From NCBI GenBank assembly GCA_020638495.1, contig JACKIN010000006.1, positions 62,001 to 126,000 of the forward strand: a stretch of DNA of 64,000 bases, given 5' to 3'. Made by a program: the position numbers and the translations under genes. Shown here piece by piece: positions 7,167 through 14,807 of the stretch. The stretch comes from Geminicoccaceae bacterium (GTDB lineage Bacteria > Pseudomonadota > Alphaproteobacteria > Geminicoccales > Geminicoccaceae). The notes beneath the pieces were generated by a model, which saw only the letters and a list, made by a program, of their open reading frames with translations, did no database searches and had not been told where the DNA came from. The first letter of the stretch is position 1; each line of letters begins with the position of its first letter.

Positions 7167-9071
7167 ATGGCGAAACGTTCGAATGGCAAGGCACCGGCGA
7201 AGCCGCGGCGCGGCCTCGTCAGGCGGCTGGTGCGCCTGCTGCCGGCGCTCCTCGTGGCCTCGCTGGTGGTCTGGGTCGGGCTCTTCGTCGCCTATGCGCC
7301 CGAGCTGCCGGACACGGATGCGCTCTTCAACGACGCGCGCCAGGCGCGGGTGACGCTGATCGCGGCCGACGGGACCGTGCTGGCGGAGCGGGGGGCCAGC
7401 GGCACGGCCTTCGTCCAGCTCGGCGAGGTGAGCTCGACCTTACGCGATGCGGTGATCGCCACCGAGGACCGGCGGTTCTACAGCCATTTCGGGCTCGACG
7501 TGCGTGGTGCGCTCCGGGCCCTCGTCAGCAACCTGCGCGCCGGCGGGGTGGTGGCGGGCGGCAGCACGCTGACCCAGCAACTGGCGAAGAACCTCTTCCT
7601 CACACCCGACCGCTCGCTCAGGCGCAAGATCCAGGAGCTGATCCTGGCGTTCTGGCTGGAGGCGCGGCTGAGCAAGGACGAGATCCTCGAGCTCTATCTC
7701 AACCGCGTCTATCTCGGTGCCGGCGCCTATGGCGTCGAAGCCGCAGCACAGCGCTATTTCGGCAAACCGGCGGCCCGGGTCGATCTCGCCGAGGCGGCGC
7801 TGCTCGCCGGGCTCCTGCAGGCGCCATCGCGGCTGGCGCCGACGGTGGATCTGGACCGCGCCAACCGCCGGGCCTCGACCGTGCTCCGGCTGATGGTCGA
7901 GACCGGCAAGATCACGGCCGAGGAGGCGGCCTCGGCGCGAGCGGCACCGGCCCGGCTGGCGCCCGCCGGCGGCTCGGAGCTGGCCGGGCATTTCGTCGAC
8001 TGGGTGCTCGACGGCCTGACCGAGCATCTCGGCAAGCCCGAGACCGACTGGGTGGTGCGGACCACCCTCGACCCCCGCCTGCAGCGGGTGGCCGAGGCGG
8101 CGGTGGCAGACCAACTGCGGGACCAGCCCGGGATCGAGGCGGCCGTCGTGCTGCTCGATGCGAACGGGGCGATCAGGGCCATGGTCGGCGGCCGCGCCTA
8201 TCGCCGCGATCGCTTCAATCGGGCCAGCGCCGGGCATCGCCAGCCCGGCTCGGCGTTCAAGCCCTTCGTCTATCTGGCGGCGCTCGAGGACGGGCACGGC
8301 CCGGCCGATGTGGTCGAGGACCTGCCCTTGACGGTCGACGGCTGGACGGCGCGCAATCCGGGCGGCAAGCGCTACGGGAACGTGACGCTCGACGAGGCGC
8401 TGGCGCTCTCCATCAACACGGTGGCGGTCCGGCTGGGGCAGGAGGTCGGCATGGCGAAGGTCGCCGAACGGGCGCGGCTCTTGGGCATCGGCAGCGAGCT
8501 TCGGCCGGTGCCGTCGCTGGCGCTCGGCACTTCCGAGGTGACCCCGCTGGAGCTGACCGCGGCCTATCAGCCATTCGCCCTGGAGGGTGTGCGTCGGCCG
8601 CCCTTCGGGGTCGAGCGGGTGACCGATGCGGCGGCGGGCGAGCTCTACGCGCATCGGGCCGTCGAGGCCCAGGTCGTGGCACCGGAGACCGCGCGGCAGA
8701 TGCGCAACATGCTGGGCAATGTCGTGCGTCGCGGCACCGGCCGGGCGGCGGCGCTGCCGGACCGGCAGGGCTTCGGCAAGACCGGCACGACGCAGGACAA
8801 CCGGGATGCCTGGTTCGTCGGCTTCGCCGGCGCCTACACCCTGGGTGTCTGGGTCGGCCGGGACGACAACCGGCCCATGCCGGGTGTCTCGGGCGCCGAC
8901 CTGCCGGCGCGGATCTGGCGCGAGGTGATGGTCGAGACGGCGCCGGGCGAGGTGCTGGCCGGCCTGGCGCTGCCGCAGGCGAAGCCCGCGCCGGCGCGGC
9001 GGGAGGGCGACAGCTACGTGCTGCACACGGTGAAGAGCTGGTTCGACCGGGTGCTGGGCGCCACGAACTGA
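7167..9071 (+). CDS. Class A penicillin-binding protein (PBP1A/1C-like peptidoglycan synthase)
   Basis: 634 residues from ATG 7167. A basic cytoplasmic tail and one membrane anchor (residues 24-43) precede a GT51 glycosyltransferase domain: EDRRFYSHFG with catalytic Glu about 100, GGSTLTQQLAKNLFL, and RKIQELILAFWLE. The transpeptidase domain has S362-x-x-K365 (PGSAFKPF), SxN (SIN), and KTGTT at about 538. It therefore polymerises glycan strands and cross-links them in the periplasm. It is short for PBP1A and lacks the long C-terminal additions. The gene is divergent from fdhD with about 120 bases between them. Confidence 0.9.
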   Translation: MAKRSNGKAPAKPRRGLVRRLVRLLPALLVASLVVWVGLFVAYAPELPDTDALFNDARQARVTLIAADGTVLAERGASGTAFVQLGEVSSTLRDAVIATEDRRFYSHFGLDVRGALRALVSNLRAGGVVAGGSTLTQQLAKNLFLTPDRSLRRKIQELILAFWLEARLSKDEILELYLNRVYLGAGAYGVEAAAQRYFGKPAARVDLAEAALLAGLLQAPSRLAPTVDLDRANRRASTVLRLMVETGKITAEEAASARAAPARLAPAGGSELAGHFVDWVLDGLTEHLGKPETDWVVRTTLDPRLQRVAEAAVADQLRDQPGIEAAVVLLDANGAIRAMVGGRAYRRDRFNRASAGHRQPGSAFKPFVYLAALEDGHGPADVVEDLPLTVDGWTARNPGGKRYGNVTLDEALALSINTVAVRLGQEVGMAKVAERARLLGIGSELRPVPSLALGTSEVTPLELTAAYQPFALEGVRRPPFGVERVTDAAAGELYAHRAVEAQVVAPETARQMRNMLGNVVRRGTGRAAALPDRQGFGKTGTTQDNRDAWFVGFAGAYTLGVWVGRDDNRPMPGVSGADLPARIWREVMVETAPGEVLAGLALPQAKPAPARREGDSYVLHTVKSWFDRVLGATN

Positions 9072-9078
9072 ACGGGGC

Positions 9079-9336
9079 TCAGGACTTGCCGCGCATCGCC
9101 CGCCAGAGATAGTGGACGAGCCAGATCGGCACCACGACGACGGCGCCGATGAAGATGTACTTGAGCGCCCACTGCACCCAGCCGCTGGCGTCGCCCAGGA
9201 CGTCGGTGATGCCGTCGCGGACCCAGTAGAGAAGGTCGATCGGATCCTTGCCGAGCCAGGCGAGGGCGAGGCCGACGGCGAGCGACGCGACGACCAGCTT
9301 GATGACGGTGGCGGTGGTGATGCGGGGCAACGCCAA
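9079..9336 (-). CDS. Small two-helix membrane protein, DUF6460-like
   Basis: About 85 residues from a TTG at 9336 (another TTG at 9330); no ATG exists in frame nearby and no strong ribosome site is seen, so the start is uncertain. Two hydrophobic helices are visible: VIKLVVASLAVGLALAWLG near the N-terminus and a C-terminal YIFIGAVVVVPIWLVHYLW. The W-A-L-K-Y...GAVVVVPIWL block is the hallmark of small alphaproteobacterial DUF6460 proteins. Function is unknown. It ends 7 bases from the convergent PBP stop. Confidence 0.6.
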   Translation of the reverse strand: MALPRITTATVIKLVVASLAVGLALAWLGKDPIDLLYWVRDGITDVLGDASGWVQWALKYIFIGAVVVVPIWLVHYLWRAMRGKS

Positions 9337-9340
9337 GGAT

Positions 9341-9400
9341 CTATCGACCGATCGTGGAGAAGACGAGGAACGGCAGGAAGATGACGAGTAGCAGGCGCAT
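9341..9400 (-). pseudogene. Possible remnant of a YqaE/Pmp3-type membrane protein
   Basis: A 19-codon frame, MRLLLVIFLPFLVFSTIGR then stop, reads like the first helix of the small YqaE/Pmp3-like proteins found in alphaproteobacteria, where FTIGRP would continue into a second helix. Here TAG follows the arginine and no second helix is seen in the other frames. It lies directly upstream of the DUF6460-like gene. It could instead be a genuine short leader peptide. Confidence 0.3.
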
Positions 9401-9493
9401 GGCGGCGCGCGGTTCCGGCGTTGGATTCTGGCCGCTCGACGTGCGGCCGGGTATAGGCAGGGCCGCAGACCTGCGCAAGTTGAGGACCACGAC

Positions 9494-10522
9494 GTGACAC
9501 GACCAGAAGAGGCGCTCCATCTCGTTGCCGTCCACGCCGAGGGCGAGATCGGCAAGGTGATCGTGGCGGGTGCCCCGACGATCCCGGGCCGTTCGGTGCT
9601 GGACAAGCTCGTGCATCTCAACACCGTCGATGACGGGCTCCGGCGGTTCTGCATCCTCGAGCCGCGCGGCGGGCCGCAGGCATCGGCGATCCTGCTCCTG
9701 GACCCGATCGAGCCCGGCACCGACGCCGGCTTCATCGTCATGCAGCCCGATACCTGCCACGCCATGTCGGGCTCGAACGCCATCTGCGTGACCACGGCCC
9801 TGCTCGAGACCGGCCGGGTGGCGATGCGCGAGCCGGAGACCCGGCTGGTGCTCGACACCGCGGCGGGGCCGGTGCCGGTCCTCGCCACCTGCCGGGCCGG
9901 CAAGTGCGAGCGCGTGCAGCTCGACATGCCGTGGAGCTTCGTCGTCGAGGACGGGCTTTCCTTCGAGGTCGAGGGGCAGGGCCGGGTCGAGGCCGCCATC
10001 GCCTTCGGCGGGGTCTTCTATCTGCTCGTCGAGGCGGCACCGCTCGGTCTCGACATCGCGCCCGGCTCGGCGCGGCGGCTGGTCGAGGCCGGCATGGCGA
10101 TCCTCGAGGAAGCCCAGCGTCGCTGGCAGCCGACCCATCCGGAGCGGCCGGGCATCGAAGGGATTGCGTATCTGATGTTCATGGCCGAATCGGTCGGCCG
10201 CAGGACCAACGCGACCATCATGCCGCCGGGGCGCGTCGACCGGTCGCCTTGCGGGACCGGCAGCTCGGCCCGGTTGGCGCTGCTGCATGCAAGGGGCAGG
10301 GCGAATGGCGCGCGGGCCACCACCTTCCATTCGATCATCGGCAGCCAGTTCGAGGCCGGCATCAGTGCCACGGGCGAGGTGGCGGGCCGACCGGCCATCC
10401 GTCCCTGGATCAGCGGGCGGGGCTGGATCTATGCCGAGGAGAAGCTTCTGGTCGATCGGCGCGACCCGTTCCTGGCTGGCCACGCTCTGGCCGACGTCTA
10501 CGGCCCCGGGCTGGACCGATGA
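9494..10522 (+). CDS. Proline racemase family enzyme, Ser/Cys type (hydroxyproline epimerase or 3-hydroxyproline dehydratase)
   Basis: 342 residues from GTG 9494 with GAGGA upstream. Family members interconvert proline or 4-hydroxyproline stereoisomers or dehydrate trans-3-hydroxyproline. The first catalytic position, Cys in true racemases, is Ser92 here (MSGSNAICV), and the second is Cys253 (DRSPCGTGSSARL). Ser/Cys pairs are known in the superfamily among hydroxyproline epimerases and 3-hydroxyproline dehydratases, so a plain proline racemase is unlikely. The stop codon overlaps the start of hemW (ATGA), though the two functions have no clear link. Confidence 0.82.
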   Translation: MTRPEEALHLVAVHAEGEIGKVIVAGAPTIPGRSVLDKLVHLNTVDDGLRRFCILEPRGGPQASAILLLDPIEPGTDAGFIVMQPDTCHAMSGSNAICVTTALLETGRVAMREPETRLVLDTAAGPVPVLATCRAGKCERVQLDMPWSFVVEDGLSFEVEGQGRVEAAIAFGGVFYLLVEAAPLGLDIAPGSARRLVEAGMAILEEAQRRWQPTHPERPGIEGIAYLMFMAESVGRRTNATIMPPGRVDRSPCGTGSSARLALLHARGRANGARATTFHSIIGSQFEAGISATGEVAGRPAIRPWISGRGWIYAEEKLLVDRRDPFLAGHALADVYGPGLDR

Positions 10523-11682
10523 GCGACGACCGGACGATCGCCCTCTATGTCCACTGGCCGTTCTGCCGGGTCAAATGCCCCTATTGCGACTTCAACAGCC
10601 ATGTGCGCGCCGAGGTCGATCAGGGCCGCTGGCGGCGGGCGCTGCTGGCCGAGCTCGACCACTTCGCCGTCGAGGTGGGACCCCGGCGGCTGACCTCGAT
10701 CTTCTTTGGTGGCGGCACGCCGTCCCTGATGCCGCCGGCGACGACGGCGGCGGTCATCGATCGTGCCATCCAGCATTTCGTGGCCGACCCGGCGCTGGAG
10801 ATCACGCTGGAGGCCAATCCCACCTCGGTCGAGGCTGGCCGCTTTGCCGACTATCGCACGGCCGGCGTCAATCGTGCGTCGATCGGCGTGCAGGCGCTCG
10901 ATGACCGCGCCCTGAAGGCGCTCGGTCGTGAGCACGACGCCGCCGAGGCGATCGCTGCGATCGAGCTTGCCGGTCGCACCTTCCCGCGCTGGTCGTTCGA
11001 CCTGATCTATGCCCGCCCGGGGCAGACCGTCGCGGCATGGCGGGCGGAGCTCGGTCGGGTGCTCGATCTCGCCGGCGAGCATCTCTCGCTCTACCAGCTC
11101 ACCATCGAGCCGGGCACGGTCTTCCATGCGCGGCAACGGGCGGGGCTGCTCGTGACCCCTCGCGACGACCGGCAGGCGGCCCTTTTCGAGCTCACGCAGG
11201 AGCTCACCGATGCCGCCGGGTTCGGGGCCTACGAAGTCTCGAATCATGCAAGGCCCGGCGGCGAGTGCCGGCACAACCTGACCTACTGGCGCTACGAGCC
11301 CTATATCGGCATCGGCCCCGGGGCCTTCGGCCGGCTGCCGGCGGGCGCGGGGCGGGTCGGCACCGCCACGCTGCGGGCACCCGAGGCATGGCTTCGAGCG
11401 GTCGAGGGCCGGGGCCACGGCGAGCTGCAGCGCGAGGTGCTGGCGCCCGAGGATCTCGTGGTCGAGGCGCTGATCACCGGGCTCCGGCTCACCGAAGGCG
11501 TGCCTGAGGCTCGGCTGGCAGCACTCGATCCGGACTGGCGAACCCGTCTCGATCCGCGCGCCCGGGTTCGCCTCCAGGAGGCGGAGCATCTGGACAGCGA
11601 GGCTGGAGCGCTGCGGCTGACCGGCGCCGCGCGCCTCTGCCTCGACGCGGTGCTGCGCGAGCTCGTGGCCGTGCCGGCCTGA
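10519..11682 (+). CDS. hemW: HemW-like radical SAM heme chaperone
   Basis: 387 residues starting in the ATGA overlap with the preceding gene. The radical SAM cysteines are C16-x3-C20-x2-C23 (FCRVKCPYCDF), followed by FFGGGTPSL, ANPTS, and FDLIYARPGQT. HNLTYWRYEPYIGIGPGAFG is the HemW-type C-terminal motif. HemW was long misnamed oxygen-independent coproporphyrinogen oxidase; it is regarded as a heme-binding chaperone. Length fits the family (about 380). Confidence 0.9.
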   Translation: MSDDRTIALYVHWPFCRVKCPYCDFNSHVRAEVDQGRWRRALLAELDHFAVEVGPRRLTSIFFGGGTPSLMPPATTAAVIDRAIQHFVADPALEITLEANPTSVEAGRFADYRTAGVNRASIGVQALDDRALKALGREHDAAEAIAAIELAGRTFPRWSFDLIYARPGQTVAAWRAELGRVLDLAGEHLSLYQLTIEPGTVFHARQRAGLLVTPRDDRQAALFELTQELTDAAGFGAYEVSNHARPGGECRHNLTYWRYEPYIGIGPGAFGRLPAGAGRVGTATLRAPEAWLRAVEGRGHGELQREVLAPEDLVVEALITGLRLTEGVPEARLAALDPDWRTRLDPRARVRLQEAEHLDSEAGALRLTGAARLCLDAVLRELVAVPA

Positions 11683-11690
11683 AAGAAAGG

Positions 11691-11720
11691 GAAAAGCCCC
11701 CGACCGCGAGGCCGGGGGCT
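11691..11720 (-). terminator. Rho-independent terminator of the sugar ABC operon
   Basis: AGCCCCCGACC (11695-11705) pairs with GGCCGGGGGCT (11710-11720) around a 4-base loop with one mismatch. Read on the minus strand the stem is followed by TTTTCCCTTTC, so it should stop transcripts leaving the binding-protein gene. On the plus strand it has no T tract. Confidence 0.7.
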
Positions 11721-11745
11721 CGTCCGTCTCGAACCGTGAAGTGGT

Positions 11746-12753
11746 TCAGCCGCCGATGCAGGTGTCCGCGTTCTCGGGCGAGCAGACATCGAGGCCGGTG
11801 TAGGTCGGATCCTCGGGGTTCTTGCCGTCCTTGACGATGTCACGGAGGAAATACATCGACTGGTAGCCCATCTCGAAGGGCCGCTGGCCGACCTGGCCGA
11901 GCGACAGGCCCTCGGCCATCAGGTCCATCTGGACCGGCAGGGTGTCGGCGACGACGAGGGCGAGCTCGCCGCTCTCGAGCCGGCCCTTGTGCGGGGTGAC
12001 CGCGGCGCGATAGGCATCGGGCACGAACTGCGGGAAGCCGCCGGTCGGCACGAAGGCGTCGAGGTCGGGCTCGCGTGCAAGGATGTCCTCGAGCTGCTGG
12101 TTGGCGCGCATGAAATCGTCATCGGTGTAGAGCGGGCAGCCGTCGATCTCCGTCCAGCCATTGGCGCCTTCGAGCCGATTGCCCGGCGGCTCGCTGCTGG
12201 CCTCGCCCGAGAGCGTGTCGCGGATGCCCTGCATGCGCTCGTTGTGGTTGGCGGCCGCCGCTCCGCCGGACTGGATGCAGATGGTCCCGCCGTCCGGCTT
12301 CAGCTCCATGACGCGCTTCGCCAGGTTGACGCCGATGTCGTAGTTCTTGGTGCCGACATAGGCGATGCGCAGGTCCTTGTTCTCCGGCAGCAGGTCGCTG
12401 TCCCAGGTCAGCACCGGGATGCCGTTGGCCTTGGCCTCGAGCAGGGGTGCGACCACGGCGGCGGCATTCGAGGGCGACACGGCGATGCCGTCCACCCCGC
12501 GGGCGACGAGGTCGGAGAGCACCTGGACCTGCTCCTCGCCGCCGCCGTGCTCGCCCGGGCCGATATAGAGGCACTCGATGTCGCCGAGCTCGGCCTCGGC
12601 CTTCTTGCAGCCGTCGCGGGCCTGATCGAAGAACGGGTTGTTCACGTTCTTCGGCACCAGCGCCAGGACCAGCTTGTCCTGCGCCTGGCTCTCCGGTGCG
12701 CCGAACGCAACGAGCGCCGCCGCGGCGACCGCGCCCAAAAGTAGCTTCTTCAC
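11746..12753 (-). CDS. Sugar ABC transporter periplasmic binding protein
   Basis: 335 residues from GTG 12753, preceded by GGGAGG. The signal peptide runs to about residue 23 (ALVAFGAPESQAQ). The mature N-terminus LALVPKNVNNPFFDQARDGC and later DGIAVSPSNA, IPVLTWDSDL and IAYVGTKNYDIG follow the LacI/ribose-binding fold (Peripla_BP_4). It delivers a sugar to the permease encoded next. Together with a single-domain ATPase the set looks like the FrcBCA fructose/mannose/ribose class, but the sugar cannot be read. Terminator at 11691-11720. Confidence 0.85.
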   Translation of the reverse strand: MKKLLLGAVAAAALVAFGAPESQAQDKLVLALVPKNVNNPFFDQARDGCKKAEAELGDIECLYIGPGEHGGGEEQVQVLSDLVARGVDGIAVSPSNAAAVVAPLLEAKANGIPVLTWDSDLLPENKDLRIAYVGTKNYDIGVNLAKRVMELKPDGGTICIQSGGAAAANHNERMQGIRDTLSGEASSEPPGNRLEGANGWTEIDGCPLYTDDDFMRANQQLEDILAREPDLDAFVPTGGFPQFVPDAYRAAVTPHKGRLESGELALVVADTLPVQMDLMAEGLSLGQVGQRPFEMGYQSMYFLRDIVKDGKNPEDPTYTGLDVCSPENADTCIGG

Positions 12754-12797
12754 TGTCTCTACCTCCCTTGTCAGTCGAAGTTCGACCACGTGCGGGC

Positions 12798-13826
12798 CTA
12801 CCCGCGCGTTCTGCCGCGGAGCCGCTCGAGCAGCACCGCGAGAATGATGAAGAGCCCGACGAAGAGGTCGTACCAGTTGGCATCGACCCCGAACATGATC
12901 AGGCTGTTGCGAATCAGGAAGATCAGCGCGGCACCGATGAAGGCGCCGTAGATGCTGCCCTTGCCGCCCATCAGGTTGGCGCCGCCGATCACCGTGGCGG
13001 CGATGACATAGAGCTCGTAGGTCTTGCCCATGCCGTTCGAGGCCGAGCCGCCGTAGCCGGCCGACAGGATGCCGGCGATGGCGGCTGTGAATCCGGCCAG
13101 CATGTAGACCTGGATCTTGATCCGGTCGACGGGGATGCCGGTCAGCCGGGCGGCGTGCTCGTTGCCGCCGATGGCGAAGAGATAGCGGCCCCAGGACGTC
13201 GTCCTGAGCACGATCGACATGATGACCGCCATGACGACCAGGACCACGAACATGTTGGAGAGCGGCAGCACGTCGCCATCGATCCAGGGAAGGTCCAGGC
13301 GGCCGCCACCGAGCCATTTGAACGTGTCGCCGCCCTCGCCGAACTGGTAGATCACCCGATTGTCGGACGCGACGATGGCGAGCGAGCGGGCGATCGACAG
13401 CATGCCGAGCGTCACCACGAAGGGTGGCAGCTTGATGTGGGCGATGAGCGCCCCGTTGATGGCGCCGACGACGAGGCCCGCCATCAGCCCACCGGCCACC
13501 CCGACATACCAGTCGAAACCCGATTCGAGCAGGCGTGCGGCGACAATGGCGCTGAGCGCCATCACCGAGCCGACGGAAAGGTCGATGCCGCCGGTGATGA
13601 TCACCGCCGTCATGCCCATGGCGATGATGCCGATGGCGGCGAAGTTGCGGGTGATGTTGTGGAAGTTGTTCTTGGTCGCGAACGAGTCCGGCTGCTCGAT
13701 CGCGGTGGCGATGCAGATCAGCGCCACCGCGACGGTCACCCAGAGCGCCTGGTTGGCGAGGAGCGAGGCAAACCAGCTCTGCTCTCGTATCCGGGTGACG
13801 TCGGAGATCTCGACGGAGGTGCTCAT
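12798..13826 (-). CDS. Sugar ABC transporter permease
   Basis: 342 residues with 8-10 hydrophobic helices of the BPD_transp_2 class. Landmarks are GMTAVIITGGIDLSVGSVMAL near residue 70, the coupling-helix region GGNEHAARLTGIPVDRIK, and VIGGANLMGGKGSIYGAFIGA. These are standard for ribose-type permeases, which dimerise in the inner membrane. It sits between the ATPase gene (16 bases upstream) and the binding-protein gene (44 bases downstream), an operon order of ATPase-permease-binding protein. Confidence 0.88.
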   Translation of the reverse strand: MSTSVEISDVTRIREQSWFASLLANQALWVTVAVALICIATAIEQPDSFATKNNFHNITRNFAAIGIIAMGMTAVIITGGIDLSVGSVMALSAIVAARLLESGFDWYVGVAGGLMAGLVVGAINGALIAHIKLPPFVVTLGMLSIARSLAIVASDNRVIYQFGEGGDTFKWLGGGRLDLPWIDGDVLPLSNMFVVLVVMAVIMSIVLRTTSWGRYLFAIGGNEHAARLTGIPVDRIKIQVYMLAGFTAAIAGILSAGYGGSASNGMGKTYELYVIAATVIGGANLMGGKGSIYGAFIGAALIFLIRNSLIMFGVDANWYDLFVGLFIILAVLLERLRGRTRG

Positions 13827-13842
13827 CCTGGTCCTCGACCTT

Positions 13843-14583
13843 TCAAGCCCTGGCGATGGCGCCGGTGATCAGGCCGGTCACCTCTTCTGGCGAGGTGTCG
13901 GCGACCGACTTGTCGGCCACGAGGCTGCCGCGGCGCAGCACGGCGACGTGGTCGCACACGGCGAAGACGTCGGGCATGCGGTGGCTGATCAGGATGATGG
14001 CGATGCCCTGGTCGCGCAGGCGGCGGATGAGGTCGAGCACCTGGGCGACCTGGCGCACGCTGATGGCGGCGGTCGGCTCGTCCATCAGGACGATGCGCGG
14101 CTCGGACAGCCGGGTGCGGGCGATCGCCACCGCCTGACGCTGGCCGCCGGACATCTGCTTGACCAGATCGCGCGGCCGGGTCTCCGATTGCAGCTCCTCG
14201 AACAGCTCGCCGGCCCTCTGGTACATGCGGCCGAAATCGAGAAAGCGAAAGAAGCCGAACTTGCGCTTGAACTCGCGGCCGAGAAAGATGTTCGCCGCGG
14301 CCGACAGGTTGTCGCAGAGTGCGAGGTCCTGGTAGACGACCTCGATGCCGGCCTCGCGCGCATCCACGGGCTTGTGGAAATGCATGGCCTTGCCGTCGAT
14401 CCTGATCTGCCCGGCGGAAGGCGGGAAATTGCCCGCGATGATCTTGACCAGCGTCGATTTCCCGGCGCCGTTGTCGCCCATCAGGCCGAGCACCTCGCCG
14501 TCCTCGAGCGTGAGATCGACCCCGCGCAAGGCCTCGATCGCCCCGAAATGCTTGGCAATGCCAGTGAGCTCGAGTACCGCCAT
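13843..14583 (-). CDS. Sugar ABC transporter ATP-binding protein (single ABC domain)
   Basis: 246 residues from ATG 14583 with GGGAGG just upstream. Walker A is GDNGAGKST (36-44), the Q-loop follows in VVYQDLALCDNLS, the signature is MSGGQRQAV, Walker B is IVLMDEPTAA, and the switch histidine is in LISHRM. Ribose/xylose importers usually have two fused ABC domains; this has one, as in FrcA-type proteins. First gene of the operon, facing away from the CoxL-like gene. Confidence 0.88.
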   Translation of the reverse strand: MAVLELTGIAKHFGAIEALRGVDLTLEDGEVLGLMGDNGAGKSTLVKIIAGNFPPSAGQIRIDGKAMHFHKPVDAREAGIEVVYQDLALCDNLSAAANIFLGREFKRKFGFFRFLDFGRMYQRAGELFEELQSETRPRDLVKQMSGGQRQAVAIARTRLSEPRIVLMDEPTAAISVRQVAQVLDLIRRLRDQGIAIILISHRMPDVFAVCDHVAVLRRGSLVADKSVADTSPEEVTGLITGAIARA

Positions 14584-14643
14584 GTGCCTCCCTGTCCCGC
14601 CGCCTGGCTCGCGCCATCGGTCGGGTCGTCTTTGTTGCAGGCG

Positions 14644-14671
14644 AGCATAGTGGGCCTGCGGCACCGGTAAA
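14644..14671 (-). promoter_or_regulatory. Candidate promoter for the sugar ABC operon
   Basis: On the minus strand TTTACC (14671-14666) and TATGCT (14649-14644) are 16 bases apart, about 60 bases before the ATPase start. Both boxes are imperfect, so this is a visual suggestion only. Confidence 0.3.
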
Positions 14672-14729
14672 GCCCTGTTCTGACGCACGGCCCGGCGTGG
14701 CCATGCGGCCGATTTTCGCCACGACACGG

Positions 14730-14757
14730 TTGTGCTGGCGTCGCCGCGGCCTAAAAT
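14730..14757 (+). promoter_or_regulatory. Candidate promoter for the CoxL-like gene
   Basis: TTGTGC (14730-14735) and TAAAAT (14752-14757) are separated by 16 bases and lie 50 bases before the ATG at 14808. Confidence 0.4.
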
Positions 14758-14807
14758 CCCGCCAGGCATCATTGATCGCGCGGCGCAGCGCAGCTTGGGA
14801 GGACAGA

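Noticed and set aside
7440..9500. 686-codon minus-strand ORF opposite the PBP gene
   Set aside because: Antisense shadow of a gene with intact catalytic motifs; no ribosome site or family match.
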